DNA of 62,334 nt. It comes from Lingula anatina (taxonomy: Eukaryota > Brachiopoda > Lingulata > Lingulida > Lingulidae). The stretch spans positions 70,318 to 132,651 of the forward strand of contig NW_019775598.1 in the NCBI RefSeq assembly GCF_001039355.2. Reading direction: 5' to 3'. The first letter of the stretch is position 1. Each line of letters starts with the position of its first letter. The position numbers and the translations under genes were made by a program. The notes under the pieces were generated by a model. It saw only the letters and a list, made by a program, of their open reading frames with translations. It made no database searches and had not been told where the DNA came from. Shown piece after piece: positions 13,273 to 26,870 of the stretch.

Positions 13273-14207
13273 ACTGTTCAATTAAATCGCGTAACTTTCT
13301 TTGCTACGTTTCTGACGAGCTTGGTCATGGTCTGAACCTGTATACTATATACATTCACTTGCTTACAGAAACTCCGCAAAACTGCGTGCACGCAGCTCTT
13401 CGTTCTTACTACATTCACCAATATGTCTCGATAAATCATTCTGTCTATCCAGTCTCCGGTCGCCTAATAGATCTAGTTTATATTGAACGCACCAACCATC
13501 GCATGAGACTGCACGAGCACTGGTTATTGTATTTCTTTCTGTATCGTATATATGGCCTGACCATTTACATGCATAGCAAAACATAGAGTAACCACCGCCC
13601 TTTGTAAGAAGAAGCCATTATTGCGCTTCACTTTACCTCCACATACATAGTGAATTGAGTTGTCTTTAAGCTACTTGCGAAAAATTCGGTCAAGAATTAC
13701 TTGTTTGCTGAACACTTCAGAATTCATTGTGCAAGTAGCTACTTCATTAAGGACCGCGTCTTGTGACAGAAGTGGCAGCAGTACCGGTACCATGCCGACT
13801 GAACGCACTGGTCTGTTGAACAGCAAACATACTGTGACAAATCATACACGTCATTAGGACACTGCGATGTGCGTACGTTGTCATGATGCGTCTGATGTTC
13901 ATCAGACACGCTATAAGAGCATAATATCAGTGATCTGAAGGCCTCATTCATTTTTGACCAAAAGAGAAAAATTGTGAGAGGAAATTATATGATTGGATAT
14001 GTATTTTGTTAATATCACTCAGAGCGATCATTGATGAACACTTTTGTGTGCTAGGGAAGAAAGTGACAAATAAAACGAACAACAATCAGTTAATGAATTT
14101 CGTTTGTGAAAAAAATTAGTGCCACTAGTTGCAGAGTGTTATCGCCGTTAGTTCGCACTTTGCATTTGTAACCGCCAGTGTTTGCTACGTGTATTAGACA
14201 ATTAGTG

Positions 14208-14208
<1 letters not shown>

Positions 14209-14245
<37 letters not shown>
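14209..14245. repeat. (CT)n microsatellite
   Basis: Perfect CT run. Confidence 0.95.
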
Positions 14246-14247
<2 letters not shown>

Positions 14248-16242
14248 GGCAACCATTCTGACACAACACCCAGCCGGGACAGTATATACCACAGTAATGT
14301 TAATTTCTTGCATTCTTCTGCACATTAATGATATTGGTTTACTTTGATAAGGGAAATTACTCTCTGGAATCCACATCATGATCGCCCTGATAGCGTTAAA
14401 GAGCTCGATTTGCACCCTGGTTCGAGCCATGTGAGACAGACTGTGCTGAATGATTTATCAAATCAACAAGTGCAGACAAGAATCCTCTATTGTCTGCCAA
14501 TGTTGGGTAATCACAAAACCCGCATTTCACAATTATCTCTTCTGCATTGTCGGTTGATGCATTGTAAAGTTTTCCCCAATATGTTCATTGGGTGACTGTT
14601 GGCATAATTCGACACGGTATATCTATTGGGTGACAGTACTTCCATTCTTACACGTAGGACTTCCAACTCTGTCACACTGGAACACGTTTTAAAACTATTT
14701 GACCTTAAGGGACGGCTGCTCGTGACTTGGCTTTCAGTAGTCCTTACATACGCCCCGTTGTGTACCGACAATGGGTACTGGTGTAATTAAAAAAATCAAA
14801 TCTGAACACGGCTGGTATAATCAGGTTATGTTGCTGGTAGCGATGTTAACATTTAGTTTAAAGTGTTCCTATTTAAGTCAGTGAACTACAAGCGACAGGT
14901 CATTTCCAGCGGTTTCCTAGAATGTTTAACTTTATTTCGTTAGCGGGCACTGCAGTATTGCCGATAAAAGGTGACTTCTGAGCGACTTAGGGAATAATTC
15001 CATTAAAGTGTCAAGTTAGGGTCTAGGCTAGAGGGGGCACCTTTGCTCTGAAACTTACTGTAATTAGGTTACGGAGACAAGCCGGTCAGTTGAAGCTGAT
15101 TCGCAGTAAATTAAAGGATAATTTAGTTTAGAGGAACCGTGACGACAGTCGAAATGCCCGCATACAGGATTAACAGTAACTGCGTTATTAACATGGTGAA
15201 ATAAGCAGTTCATTCGTTGCAAATTTAACCTAAACTGAATTAGCAATACAATTATGCCTCCCATTCAGATCATGGGGGCTGTCCATATATATCCTAGGCA
15301 TCCGAACCTCCAGCAAAACAGGCGCTTGCACAGAAAGTTATTGAATTTAGATAAAAAAAATACAGTCTAATAGATAGATAGACCTCCAAAGTGGATTGTG
15401 GCTTCAGATCTGTGTTTAAAGGTTAGAGAGATGTCGATAATTAAATAATTCTTATATTGACTCGACGTCTGTGCAGACCTAATCACAATATAGTGCTGCG
15501 TAATAATACGCACAATAGGCAACTGTTAATAGACTATTACGCACATAATGGCTTATTTTCCAGGGCTCTTCAGGCTTTTGAAGAATGGTTGTACAGTTAA
15601 TGCATGTGTATTAAAAAAAGAATTGACGTTCAATACGTCTTAGAACGGGGGTCATTTTGCATCGAGCGGTGTATGTTAGCGATGCAGGTTGTACCGGAAC
15701 CGAAAGACATTTTATAAATCTAAACATATATTTATGCATCCTCGAGTTCATTAATATATACATATGTCTGTTTGTTTCATTGTTTGCGTGTGTAACTCTG
15801 TATGTTTATTTTGTTGGGGTTAAAACAGGCTTGCCTAGATGGAACCTAGATATTAGTTCATGGTGCCTCAGAACATGACGTCTGCGCAATAACATATTGT
15901 TTTACAAAATGAACCAATGATGGGCGCGTGTTTGCTGCAGTTAAGCAAGAATGTATAGAAGTTTGGAACATTTTATAGTTTATACGTCGAATGAGGTTAG
16001 ACTGGCGACAGTTACAAAGGCATTCATTTAGACACGACAACGTGCTTATTTGTCAGCGTTCAGAATCGGTTTTACACCTGATTGGTGACATGTGTAGCCA
16101 GGTCGTCTGCTTCTTCTCTTGGGGATTCATAACATTAACGATAATGCTTTGCGTTGCTCTGATCAAGAAGGCTGTTTGGAAAGCTTAGATAATTCACTGT
16201 TGTGTTTATCGTACAATTGATGTGCATTATACATCAAATCAT

Positions 16243-16303
16243 ATATTATATTATATTATATTATATTATATTATATTATATTATATTATATTATATTATA
16301 TAT
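16243..16303. repeat. (TTATA)n pentanucleotide microsatellite
   Basis: About 12 copies of TTATA. This is the same motif class as the array at 1201-1287, written on the opposite strand. Confidence 0.96.
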
Positions 16304-19300
16304 CCAAAAAGTTTAAGGACAATCGTCACTTTTTCTTCTCGATCTGTACATGTTTTTCATTATAGGCATCAAAGTGTATGTAGTATTGTGACGGAGCAGC
16401 AGAATGTTTCCAGATATGACAAACGATTTGTCATTTTACGCTCACGTAAGCGCATGTCCTATCTACATGTATATTAAGAAAACAGATGGCACTGTCGTTG
16501 TTTGCAATTTTTCAATTTTCTTCTCTGATAGCCAGGAGCCCTGTGCCACTAGAGAACAAAAACATTATCGTAAATACACACATGGTAAATTGAACTAGAA
16601 TTCATCAAAAGATAGCAGTTGCGAGTTATCATTTGTTTGAGAAACTGGGTATAGCAGTGTGTTATATTTATTGTGGTTTTTCCTAAAAACTCCGATTACG
16701 ATCCCTAAAAGGTATAACCATCTGATGTATTACCTCATAGGTTGCAGGTAGCACGTTTTTCTAACATTTGAGATACGACTATTATTCACCCCTTCCACGC
16801 GGTCTCTGCCACGTAAATATCATTGTATACCCTTTGAAACGTTATCTAATAACGCAGCTGCTGGTGCTCGTTTGTTCGTTAAAAAGATATAAATGTAGCA
16901 CAAGTTGTGGAATGTTAATAACATCATGCTGTTACTTTATCCCTCTGGTGTAACTTATTTCTCTTCGCGATCAAGGTACTGTAACTATGTGTTCCTTGGT
17001 ACCACTGAGAGCGGTCATTCATACTACAAGCACAAGTATGTATATGCAAGGTGCTTCTTAACTTGTCAAGAACCTTGAAGACCGGGATGCAAAGATCGAT
17101 GTATTCAGCAGATTAGATAGCTAATGGACAGCGAGTGGCATGAAATTGAATTTGGCCATGCGTACTCGCTTTTGCGCAAGAATCAGATACAAGATCAAGT
17201 CAAAGGCAGAATGGAAAATGCGCAGTGGTGCATGCGTCTAACTGGGCTTTTTAGAAGATGAAATCGCCTTGGCGGAACTTAAAGCGTATTATGTGTTGGC
17301 AACCGCCGGATGTGTCCTTAATATCGTATACCGACATATCAAAACCAGACTAATACCAAAAGTCTTCCGCTAAGCAAATTGTTTGAGACGCATCCTCGTG
17401 CAGTCGCTGTCAGGCAATCAGGCACGAATAAAGTGCAATCACAGAGTCTTTGGTACAGGAAATTGTGCAGGGACCAACTCTTGACTCGAATACAAAAGAA
17501 AGAAAGACCGCAGACGAAGGCAGTGGTTTCGCCACGCAGTGCCCGCAAAACCGCAAATTGTTTTAAGGTCCGCGTTTTGAGATCGGTGGAATAAGGGATT
17601 GTTGTCATCACCATTTTTGTCGCTCGATTGTTAAGAATATAAAAATGGCCGCTACAAAGTATATTGCATGCATGAAGCTGTGTGATTTGAAAAAGAGTAC
17701 ACAGACCCCGTTCAAAGGCACTGAACTCACCTTCTTTTTTTGGTAATGAAATGTTGGCCATTCCCTCGCCACCAAAGAAGGAATTTATGATGCTAGAAAG
17801 GATATATACACTAAATGTCACTTTGAATGGTAGTGAGCTGCGTTACAAATGCTGCAGTACACCTATTAACCTAACTTTCATTAGGCGCAAGTCCCATTTC
17901 TGTTCTCAATAGAATAGATTGCACCCAGACCTTGGTAATCCTCACCCACGACTCCTGCATTATTTACATCATGTCTTCCCGACAGACGTTTTATGCATGG
18001 GTTTCGGTCAAGTTCAGACTCATTTAAGCGTCAGATCTGAGCTGGCGCTAGCTCTACTATCTGTGCTACAACATGTATCTGCGAATTGAAATACCGTGAT
18101 CATTTGACTATTTCTGGTCACTTCATTTGTCGAGTAGAAATTAAAAGGATACCTTAAAAAGCTTAAATTATTATTTACTTTATTTGCATTTCTTTCTTTT
18201 ATTTTGCAACACCGAGTCTGTGGCTCATACTTAATCCTAGCTCTTATTGCAGTTTTATATGGAATTGCACTATATTTGATGAGTGGATCCCCATCATACC
18301 GTTACAAAACATGTATAAACAACTGAGGTAGACAAAACAATTAAACGGGCAGTGACGACTACCGCAAATAACTGGCGTAGCGTATCTAAACTGTCTATTC
18401 ACAAAGTAACAGCGTTGGTTTGAATCAACCATGCATACAAAAGGCAACATGGATATTCACGGAAGAAGACACGACGCGCTCGAGAGAAAGAAAAGATCAT
18501 ATAATGAAAAGGGAGCAGTGCTTGTATTTGCAATATGCAGTGACAAATACCTAGGTAGTGGCATAAACTTTTAGCTCACAAAAGGTAGAACGCATTGCAC
18601 GGATCATGTGACTGTAGGCGTTCTCGGCTTCTGAGGATGCCTGTACAACCAAACCGTCGTATGAGGCACTCAACGCTAACATACTAATTATATCATTCCC
18701 TGCCAGCTAGACCAGGTCGTTTACCCTTAAGTGCTGAGTGCCATGCGAGGAGACAGTAGGTGCTGTTAATGAAGGAATGGTGTATTCCCCCTGCTACGGA
18801 GGCGGACACTTTAATGGAAAACCATAGGCCTATAAGAAAAGTGGGGTTATATCCAAACAAACAAATTTTTCATTGTCATCTAAAAGCAACAAGTGTTTGT
18901 CCAAATCTCTATATCCATCATGACAACAGTATGAATACAAACATGTGACACAATAACAGTTAAAGTGGAGATTTCATTGAAATGTCCAAAATACCTTGCA
19001 AGCCCTATGTTCATAATAATGTTTTATATAACAAAGGGTGCTAACATAATTATTAACCCTTCGAAAAGACCTTGTCTAGGGTTTTCAGCTTCATTACCCC
19101 AGTTTTAATATTGAGATAACAGCGGGCCCACGTTGATATCGAGATTGCCAAATATACATTTAGCGGTTATTTAAACAGGGATTCAGGCAAAGTACATGCC
19201 AATTGTGAAATTAATGCATTTAATTTCAAAATGAACGCATCCCACATATAAACGTAGGTTATTTGTGATTACTGACTAAATTGGCAAATTTCTCTTGAGC

Positions 19301-20068
19301 TTTTTCAACATATTCAAAACATGTCAACCGAGAAACGCTCCTGAAAAATTAGCTCTCAAACGTACTTTACTGTCAAGCTGCTGGTAATTGCTTTTCATCG
19401 TATTGCCTTCTGAATAAGGCGTCTTTTACAGCAACGTGCATAAACTGCAAGTGCTTACCATCAGAAAAGTAACACCCCTCTGCCGTTCTGCCTTTCGGCC
19501 ACGTTTCTTACACGCCCACGTGCGCTATTTCATGTGTCACCTCCATCATACATTTAAGAGTTTAAACAGTTTTAATGATGTCAAAACTCCAGTCGCATCG
19601 GCCTGACGGCCAGTTTATGAATTTATACACATATGTACCAATAGAGTTGTGTATATCCCCGTTATGTGTACCACACAGTAAAAAATTTAGCGGAAGGCCT
19701 GCAGCTTTGAACATATACGGTATATATTTCTCCATGTCATCGCCTTTATTTAATGATATCATAATAGTATTCAGTCTTCGGGGTCGTCGAAATACATTAT
19801 TTGGTTCGGAGATTGCGCATGCAATGGGCGATTTAAATCTGATAAAAGGAAGGGGAGAGAACTGAATACGTAAGAGGCCTACTTAAGAGAAACATATGTT
19901 GCTTGGAATCCTTTGGACTTAAAACACAGCAAAATCACGCCAATCTTCGACGTTTTGTCATTTTGCACCTGATTGTCAGCTTTAGTAATCTTCATTAAGT
20001 GCAAACTCATTAAGCGCAAACTCAAAAACCTGTACCTATGTGTCTTTTGTTATTCAGCATACATATTT

Positions 20069-20240
20069 CAGGTCCGTAGCCAGGGGGGGGGGGGTCGGGG
20101 GGTTCGAAAGAACCGCCCCTTTTGCTGGAAAAGGGCCACGCTGGGTAAGATTTGATCTAGGTACATGAAGTTTTTATGGGAAAAGGTCCACTTTTTCAGA
20201 AAAAGAACCCCCCCTTTTGAAATTGCTGGCTACGGGCCTG
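20069..20240. mobile_element. MITE with CCGTAGCCAG terminal inverted repeats
   Basis: The left end reads CAGGTCCGTAGCCAG. The reverse complement of the right end reads CAGGCCCGTAGCCAG, with one mismatch in 15. The element is 172 bp with G-rich and C-rich inner flanks and no coding capacity. A direct TATTT lies immediately outside both ends and fits a 5-bp target duplication. A non-autonomous DNA transposon is the likely identity; the superfamily is not determined. Confidence 0.85.
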
Positions 20241-20651
20241 TATTTCAATATGGACGATTCACTGGAGACCTTATATGATCAAGCAATATCCGATATAAAG
20301 TCAGTGTTACACCTAGCGTTAAGAGGTGCGTGTGGGTATCATATGCGACATCAATTACACGAACAACTTTGAATGTAAGGAATCACCCTGTTTCCAACAA
20401 ATAAAATGAAGATACAAGCAGCAAACGAATTGTTCTTGAATATATTTATGCTCAAAACACTTTACACCCCTCTTGGTAAGCGAGCGCCAATGTACGTTTG
20501 CCTGCGTGCTCGAGGCGTTTACGAGATAAGTCTAACGAAACCCATGCATTCGTCTGCGTATGGGTAATTTTTCCCATATGATACTGCCATACGCTAGGTG
20601 TGACAGGAACTATACAGATACAACACTCGTCCTTAGTCATTCTAAACTTAC

Positions 20652-20908
20652 CTTGCCGCTGTCTCCTCCTCCTCGTGCATCCATCTGGCCCTCTCCAGCA
20701 CCGCCGTGATCTGTGCCTTCTCCTCCTCCGTCAGGTGACTCAGGTCAGGCTCAGGGGGGTCCACGGGCGACAGTTGCCTTGACGACGACGTGGAGACGTT
20801 GCTAGGGGCCCGACGCGAACCCTGGCCCAGGGTGTAGGATGAGTAGTATTCCGAGACGGAATCGGGCGTGTTGCTCCCGGAAGGTTGGCTGCTTGTCTCG
20901 TTGCCCAT
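20652..20908 (-). CDS. first coding exon of a Piccolo/Bassoon/Fife/RIM-type active-zone protein
   Basis: Eighty-five complete codons plus two bases, ending at a strong splice donor (AAG|GTAAGT on the minus strand; donor bases 20,651-20,646). The start at 20,908 has a good context (A at -3, G at +4). The protein begins MGNETSS, a typical N-myristoylation signal, as in vertebrate Piccolo and Bassoon, which start MGNE. After a Ser/Thr/Pro-rich linker, residues ~54-73 read DLSHLTEEEKAQITAVLERA. This matches the short helix at the start of Rab-effector zinc-finger regions (RIM, Piccolo, Fife: D-L-S-x-L-[ST]-E-E-E). The acidic EEEE run near the exon end continues the helix. In animals these proteins tether synaptic vesicles at presynaptic active zones. 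The zinc finger, PDZ and C2 exons are not visible here and should lie at lower coordinates. The exact family member cannot be decided from one exon. Confidence 0.8.
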
Positions 20909-21290
20909 TGTTAAGATGTTTTAGTATCGTATTATCTGCGTATATTAATTTCTTTGAGAATGGACTTTATCGGTATATTGCCGTTAGGTGCACGGTCTTA
21001 CCCATTCTGTGAACAGCGTTGTTTGGGGTTCACACAAAAAGAATCTATTTCAGCATCTAAATCTCCCGCTAAAGATTTTAACGTGTGTTCGTTCCTAGGG
21101 ATGCAAAATACGAACACCAAATCAATTCATTGGTAAATCTGGGAAACAAATGCGAGTATCATAGTAAATTAATGCCACCCCAGTGGCTGAATATGTTATA
21201 AGCCGTGAGGTTTCCAGTCGCTACCTGACATGCAACAGTTTGTCGGGTTTTAATTCTCCCATACTTCCAAGAATGCTCTTTTATGTTCAG

Positions 21291-21298
21291 TGACGTCA
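21291..21298. promoter_or_regulatory. perfect CRE palindrome
   Basis: TGACGTCA, about 380 bp upstream of the start codon of the minus-strand active-zone exon. It is a consensus CREB/ATF site. Function is inferred only from position. Confidence 0.45.
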
Positions 21299-22115
21299 CG
21301 TCTGGCTCTTAAGAGACTTTTCCTGTTCGAGTTACATCAATACTGCCCTATTGGATTTCATAAACGAGGAATCAAGCATGCAGAACCACGCATGAGATGT
21401 GGGAGTAATTGAAACTGAATGTGAAACTCTGAGCAGTAGTGATTAATAGATCGCGACCTCCAATGTCACCTTATATCTGAGGTACACCGCATACCTAGAC
21501 AACAGACAAAGTGGAGTATTTAGTGTAATCAAGCGGTTGGTAAACAGCAAAAGTACATGCGACTGCCCGCGTCACCTTGCCCGATGCTGAAGCACAATGC
21601 AACACACCTTGTCTGTTCTGTGCTAGACTTGGGTGTTTGCGACTACTGAAAACCAAGAGAGCTTGGTCCCCAAATCACTTCCTATGCGAACAGGTGCAAT
21701 CCACGCAGATCAATTCCAATGGAGCAGACCCTGCCAGAGACAATTCTTAGCCGAACGCATATTCCAATCTGCCTATATAATAGGCGATCCTTTCTCTCGG
21801 TTGGTATTTAACATGCAACTTCAACTTTGACCGATGTATTGACTCTATACAAGGAGACTTAATACGTTCAAGCCTCAGTAAATGCCACATTATTGGAAAT
21901 GTAATAAATAATGATTATAGAACAGTGCGCTCATATAGCCCATGAGTTGTGGGGTTGGAATATTGAATCCAAATTGTCTAGAGAGCTCACCATTCTCTGG
22001 CTAGCATTATGTATGTGCTCGTTTTAGTTCGTCATTTGGCGTGATGTCACATGCTGCACGTGTATACGACGTGGCCAATGGTACGCTGTCTCTCAGACAC
22101 GGTTTGGACTTATAA

Positions 22116-22130
22116 TGACGTCACTTCCGG
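22116..22130 (-). promoter_or_regulatory. composite ETS-CRE site
   Basis: On the minus strand the sequence reads CCGGAAGTGACGTCA, an ETS core (CCGGAAGT) fused to a full CRE (TGACGTCA). This arrangement is known from CpG-type promoters that bind ETS/CREB together. It lies 1.2 kb upstream of the active-zone start codon in the matching orientation. A TGATGTCA near-CRE and a CACGTG E-box lie close by at 22.04-22.06 kb. A role as that gene's promoter is inference. Confidence 0.5.
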
Positions 22131-25100
22131 TCCCGTTCTCAGTTTGATGTATGTCACCTTGCCCTATATCTTATATGAATACTTAATCGATCGCACTGAC
22201 CGAGTGGATAAATCTATCCGCAATTACTCAGCTGACAATATTACTCTGATGCAGAGACCAAAAACAATAGCATCAACTGATCGTTCTGCCAGCTCTATTA
22301 ATATCTGAGCATTAAATCATACGTCTTGCAATAATAACCTTACTGGCAGCTTATTTTCTACATTAAAGTCTTCATACCGGAGGCATTTGATACACACTCT
22401 TTTCTGAGTTCGTTTATAGTATCACACACACACATATATATTTACAAATGCATAGAAGATACAACGACAGAGACAGGCTGGCGACCGTCCGCCCTGACCT
22501 TCGTTCTCATAAAGCAAGCCCTGTGAAGGCACTGAAGCTGTGGACGTCTCCAGGACACGTGGCCTAGATATCCACATCAGATCATAATATTTCCGAGTCT
22601 TAATCAAAGCATAATGGTTCTGCCCCAATACTTAATCTCCAGTATAGGCAAAGCATATGTACAGTCGTCCTATGTTGAAATGGGCACCTTTTCACAGCTA
22701 TCAATGCGTGTGGCTATCGGTAAGGCAAGCAGGATGCAAAATCACTCGAGGCTCACAGCCAACGCTTTGCTATAGCAATGGTCTCCTCTAAACACATGAA
22801 CAATGCCAGTTTTGCCAGTACTGATAAGCTCCAAGTGTTACCACCGTCACTGTGTAGGCCTATATGTACCGTGCCAATGGCATCGGCAATATGACTTATA
22901 AAGCATCTGAAAATATCGCGACTGCTTAATATCCGGTGTAAAGATACTGTTACTGTTGCTGCAGCAGTTGGACCAAGTCTGTTGGTATAAATCAATAGAA
23001 CATTATCTGGAGACGTGAAGACTGCAACAGCTGATAATATTGTAAAAGCTCCAACAACAATGGCATTACTGTTGCCGTTGCCGCAGATGAACCTGACATT
23101 TGATATTTATATAAATCAATAAAGCTGTCACTCATGGTCCAATGCAGTGCGATGCAGCGGTTGGAAATAATATGATGCTGGTTTACCTTCGACGCCGTTA
23201 TGTCATCTCTGTTCTATCCAGCGGTTTACCATATTCTTGGTAATAATGCAATAATTAGCGCTGCAACGTCAGCAAGCAACAGTGCGTGATTGAGCTAACG
23301 TATTGCCACACAATTTTGGTTTCCATAGCAATACCCATCAAACTGGGCCATGTTTGTATGTGATGCAGCCCTCCTATCAAATCTTCTCCTCTGCTGGCTT
23401 ATTAGTTATCGAGTCAGTCCATTATCCGGTTGAATATGCTCTGGTAATTTGCTGAACAGTTTAAATTGGACCAAATTGTTGCCAAAATTGTCCTTCTGAC
23501 TTAGTCATGCAGCCGTGTTCGCTATCGGCTAGTATTGCGAGAGAGCATACACATGGCACGACCAGTATTAGAATTCACCACTTACTGCATTTCAGGTTAA
23601 GCGTCGTGCTTGGTTCTAAGAAGATGTATCGTAGTGAGTTTTGAATCAGATGAATATTTAACCAACCGTTGGTAGCATCCTGTAGGTAGGATCTAGATCC
23701 CACACTGTGTGTGCCTTACCTCCTCAACTGAGTGAATAACGGACTTAACGTCCGTCCTCTACCAGCGCCTTCCCCGCTCGATAGGACTTCGTATTCACAA
23801 ACGCACACACACGCACACACTATTTCTCTTAGTACAGCACCAGCAGCAGCTATACGTGCCCATATCGACCCATCGACAAGCAAAGCAAGGATGTTGTGTT
23901 GACCCGATTCTACTTTCGATCTATAATTAAAATGATTTGCTGGGAGAATCGGTCGGGAATCCTTAGGGCCTTCCCGTTCCGTCTCTTGTAGCTCTCAACC
24001 ACGGTTTATATAACAGGCTAAGGTATGAACAACAGACAGCAGACTTAAGGGCGTTTCAGTCACAATCACCGTCAAATGCCAGGGAAATCCATCGCGATTT
24101 TAGTATTGACTCCATCGCACTTGGCTGGCACACTGCAAGCAATGATTCGGTTTTTTCCTCGATATCGATTTCCACAGGAGCCTTATCGTGACAGCTGTTA
24201 ATGGATTAAAAATATCTGACATTTGTATGTGATTATGATTGGTCTGCAATTAAGAATGGACGGTAATTTCATAATGTGTTTCTTACATGGCTCTCGAAGT
24301 AACGGTCATGTTTTCAAACCATTAAATATGAATCACATTGATCTGTCACTGTGACACTCCATGTGGATGTCACTTCATCTTCTGAATATTATACCTCTTG
24401 ACCAGAGGTATAAAAAACACTTAAATTATATACAAATGGGTGACCTATACATGTACATGTATCCTATCTGGATACAACTTTACAGTGCGAAAGAATAACT
24501 AAAGAAAAATAACAGATTCCACCTTATGTTAGTAAAAAAAAAAAAAGAAAATATATTTATATGTCCCCTTTATTAAGTCATCAGTATAATTTGGAAACCT
24601 GGCTTAAATAAGTTTTATAAAGTAATATATATGATGATGACGATATAGGGGAAAGTTTTACCTTATTTCTGTTATAAAAACAAGGTACATTTGTCTGAAA
24701 ATTACACCGCACTAATGACTACAAGTGCTATTGCAATCTTTTAAGTCCATTAGTTTGGCTTCGTCCCCTGTACTTATTTTATTACATCTCTTACAAGATG
24801 GTGAACAGGACTCAGTATGAATCCATCATTACGACATCGTGGGCCCAGTGATTATCTGCAGTATTATAATTGCATGTACCCGATGGGATAATGAGGCACA
24901 TCTCTGCGTTGAACGTTTTTACATTCTCAAGGGCAAACATGTCAATATTTGGTACAAAGCATGAATATGTCCTTCTTCTTTCTTTTTCTTTTACTTGATA
25001 ATATTTTAAAGGATTAATGGTATAAGTGCGCATTCTTACATGCGCACTGCACAGACGGCTCATCATTAGTGACTCGTACGCGCATGCGTATGGTTTTTCC

Positions 25101-26845
25101 TCGACTCGAGAACCTCCCAGATACTTCAAAGTGTCTGCAGATGTTGACTTAATTTCCACAAACAATTGCCTGGAACCACTTTCAGGGTCATTATGAAATG
25201 ATTTCCTGTCTGAGTGAGTCAATATTAATATGTTTTTTGTCGATATTGTTTATTTGATTTTCGATGGTTTCACATTTGACTGGGATAATTGCCCTCGTGG
25301 ATAGGAAATGACTGCCATGGGTAATTTTGTCAAGGATAATCGTTGTGTGAAGTACGAAGCTCAAGTCTCACGTTCCCGGGATGTGCTTTGTACTGATGGT
25401 TTAGAAAATAGCTTGATTTTTTAATTCAATTGACCGATAAGAGATATAAAAATCCACTTTCGCCAAGGATTTTTTTCTTTTTTTTTTCTTTTTTTTTTGC
25501 TTTTGTTGGTCCGTTATTTAACAGTCTTACTCAAGAAATATTCCGTCATAATTTTAAGGACAAACTTAGCATCAACTTGGTTTTGATAGCTATCCATTTA
25601 TTGATTATTTCTGAATAAAAGTATTAAAAATTGAGCTGCCTTTGCGGGGGTTTGAGTGCCTTTCTGGTCATTGATAGTGTTGGGTTTAACAACTTCTGGG
25701 CTCCATCTACTGACAGGGGACGCACAAAATGTTTTCATAAAAAAAATTATTCGATTTCCAGTGCTTAGGGGGATCGTGTAAGGTTGGTACCCTTTTCCTT
25801 TATTTTAAACTCCGCCCTCAGCTTTATTTTTGCGTCAACACTGGGGAGGGTCAACTAAAACAATGATACCAAAGGCTCAAATATTGAGGTCTGACAAGTT
25901 TTTGTCTGGACATAATGTGTAACCACAGACCAAGACATTGGAGTATTGATAAGGATGTAAAGGCGACGCGGCACAGCACGACAGGTTATATTTTTTCCAC
26001 GTACCCGTTTACCAGTGTTCGGTATGCCCCTATTGACGTAATAAGAGTCATAACTTGTCCTTGAACCCATACTTTATTAATATTTCTGTTAAGTCATCTG
26101 CACCGTTAATCTGCTAGCAGTTGTTTGTATTTATGCATACGACTGCACTAACCGTTCCTTTACCTGACTTATCCGTGTAACTGACCGCACATTGTTTCCA
26201 ATGCCGAAAATCAATTTTGTCACAAAGCAAATAAATGTTACTCGAAGCGCGCAGTGAGCAGAGTCCCCCTCGTCACCAGCCAGTGGAATATGAACATTTC
26301 TCACTTGCAATCGATAGGATACGCAGTATAAGGAACGTATCGATACTTTAATATCAGTGTTATTATTAACATATGACGCTCTATCGATCGATAAAGATAT
26401 GGATCACCTTTTATTTGACATTTGATACACGGTTTGTTTATTTACTTGACTGTTATATAACCCACTGTCTTTCATTGATGTTTTATCTACTAGGCTAAAA
26501 CCGATATATGCGACAGCTAGGTGTGTACAGGAGTGTAGTAAAAGAACAAGCCTCTCTACGTATATCCGACTAATTGATTGAGGTTTAATTGCTGTTTAAT
26601 GATTTCTCTTCTTTTGATAATATTTCGTCGAAGTAAAGGCCAGTGCACTATATTGGTTCACCTTGACTGTCTCCGTAGCGTAACCTTATTTTTGAGCTGG
26701 AATACAATATAAATAATATATAAAACAAACACAAACCCGCAGCCTTACTGACTTATAGAGGTTTATTATGCTTTTTGTTATAGAGAGGTTGCTTTCCTTT
26801 ATGCCAATGTTTATATTATTCTCACTTTCCTACACTTTACGTTTC
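22131..26845. other. gene-poor stretch, no supported gene
   Basis: No exon recognised. A 136-codon minus-strand frame (24,812-25,222) has no recognisable motif and no clear splice context. The rest is AT-rich DNA with short CA and T-rich runs. Confidence 0.55.
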
Positions 26846-26870
26846 TGGCCCGTAGCCAGGGGGTTCGTAG
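26846..26870. mobile_element. single-end remnant of the CCGTAGCCAG MITE family
   Basis: TGGCCCGTAGCCAGGGGG matches the terminal repeat and G-run of the element at 20,069. No matching second end was found within a few hundred bases, so this is a truncated copy. Confidence 0.6.

Larger units (their letters stand above)
12834..20068. other. gene-poor stretch, no supported gene
   Basis: No exon recognised on either strand. The longest open frame (17,339-17,821, minus, 160 codons) matches no family I know and has a plus-strand frame opposite it, so it is probably chance. A/T, CT and TTATA repeats are listed separately. It may be part of the first intron of the minus-strand active-zone gene. Confidence 0.55.

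Noticed and set aside
17339-17821. 160-codon minus-strand open frame
   Set aside because: No recognisable motif, no clear splice sites in the expected phase, and a plus-strand frame opposite it. A chance frame of this length is plausible in 62 kb.
24812-25222. 136-codon minus-strand open frame
   Set aside because: Translation matches no family I know, codon use is not exon-like, and no neighbouring exon extends it.
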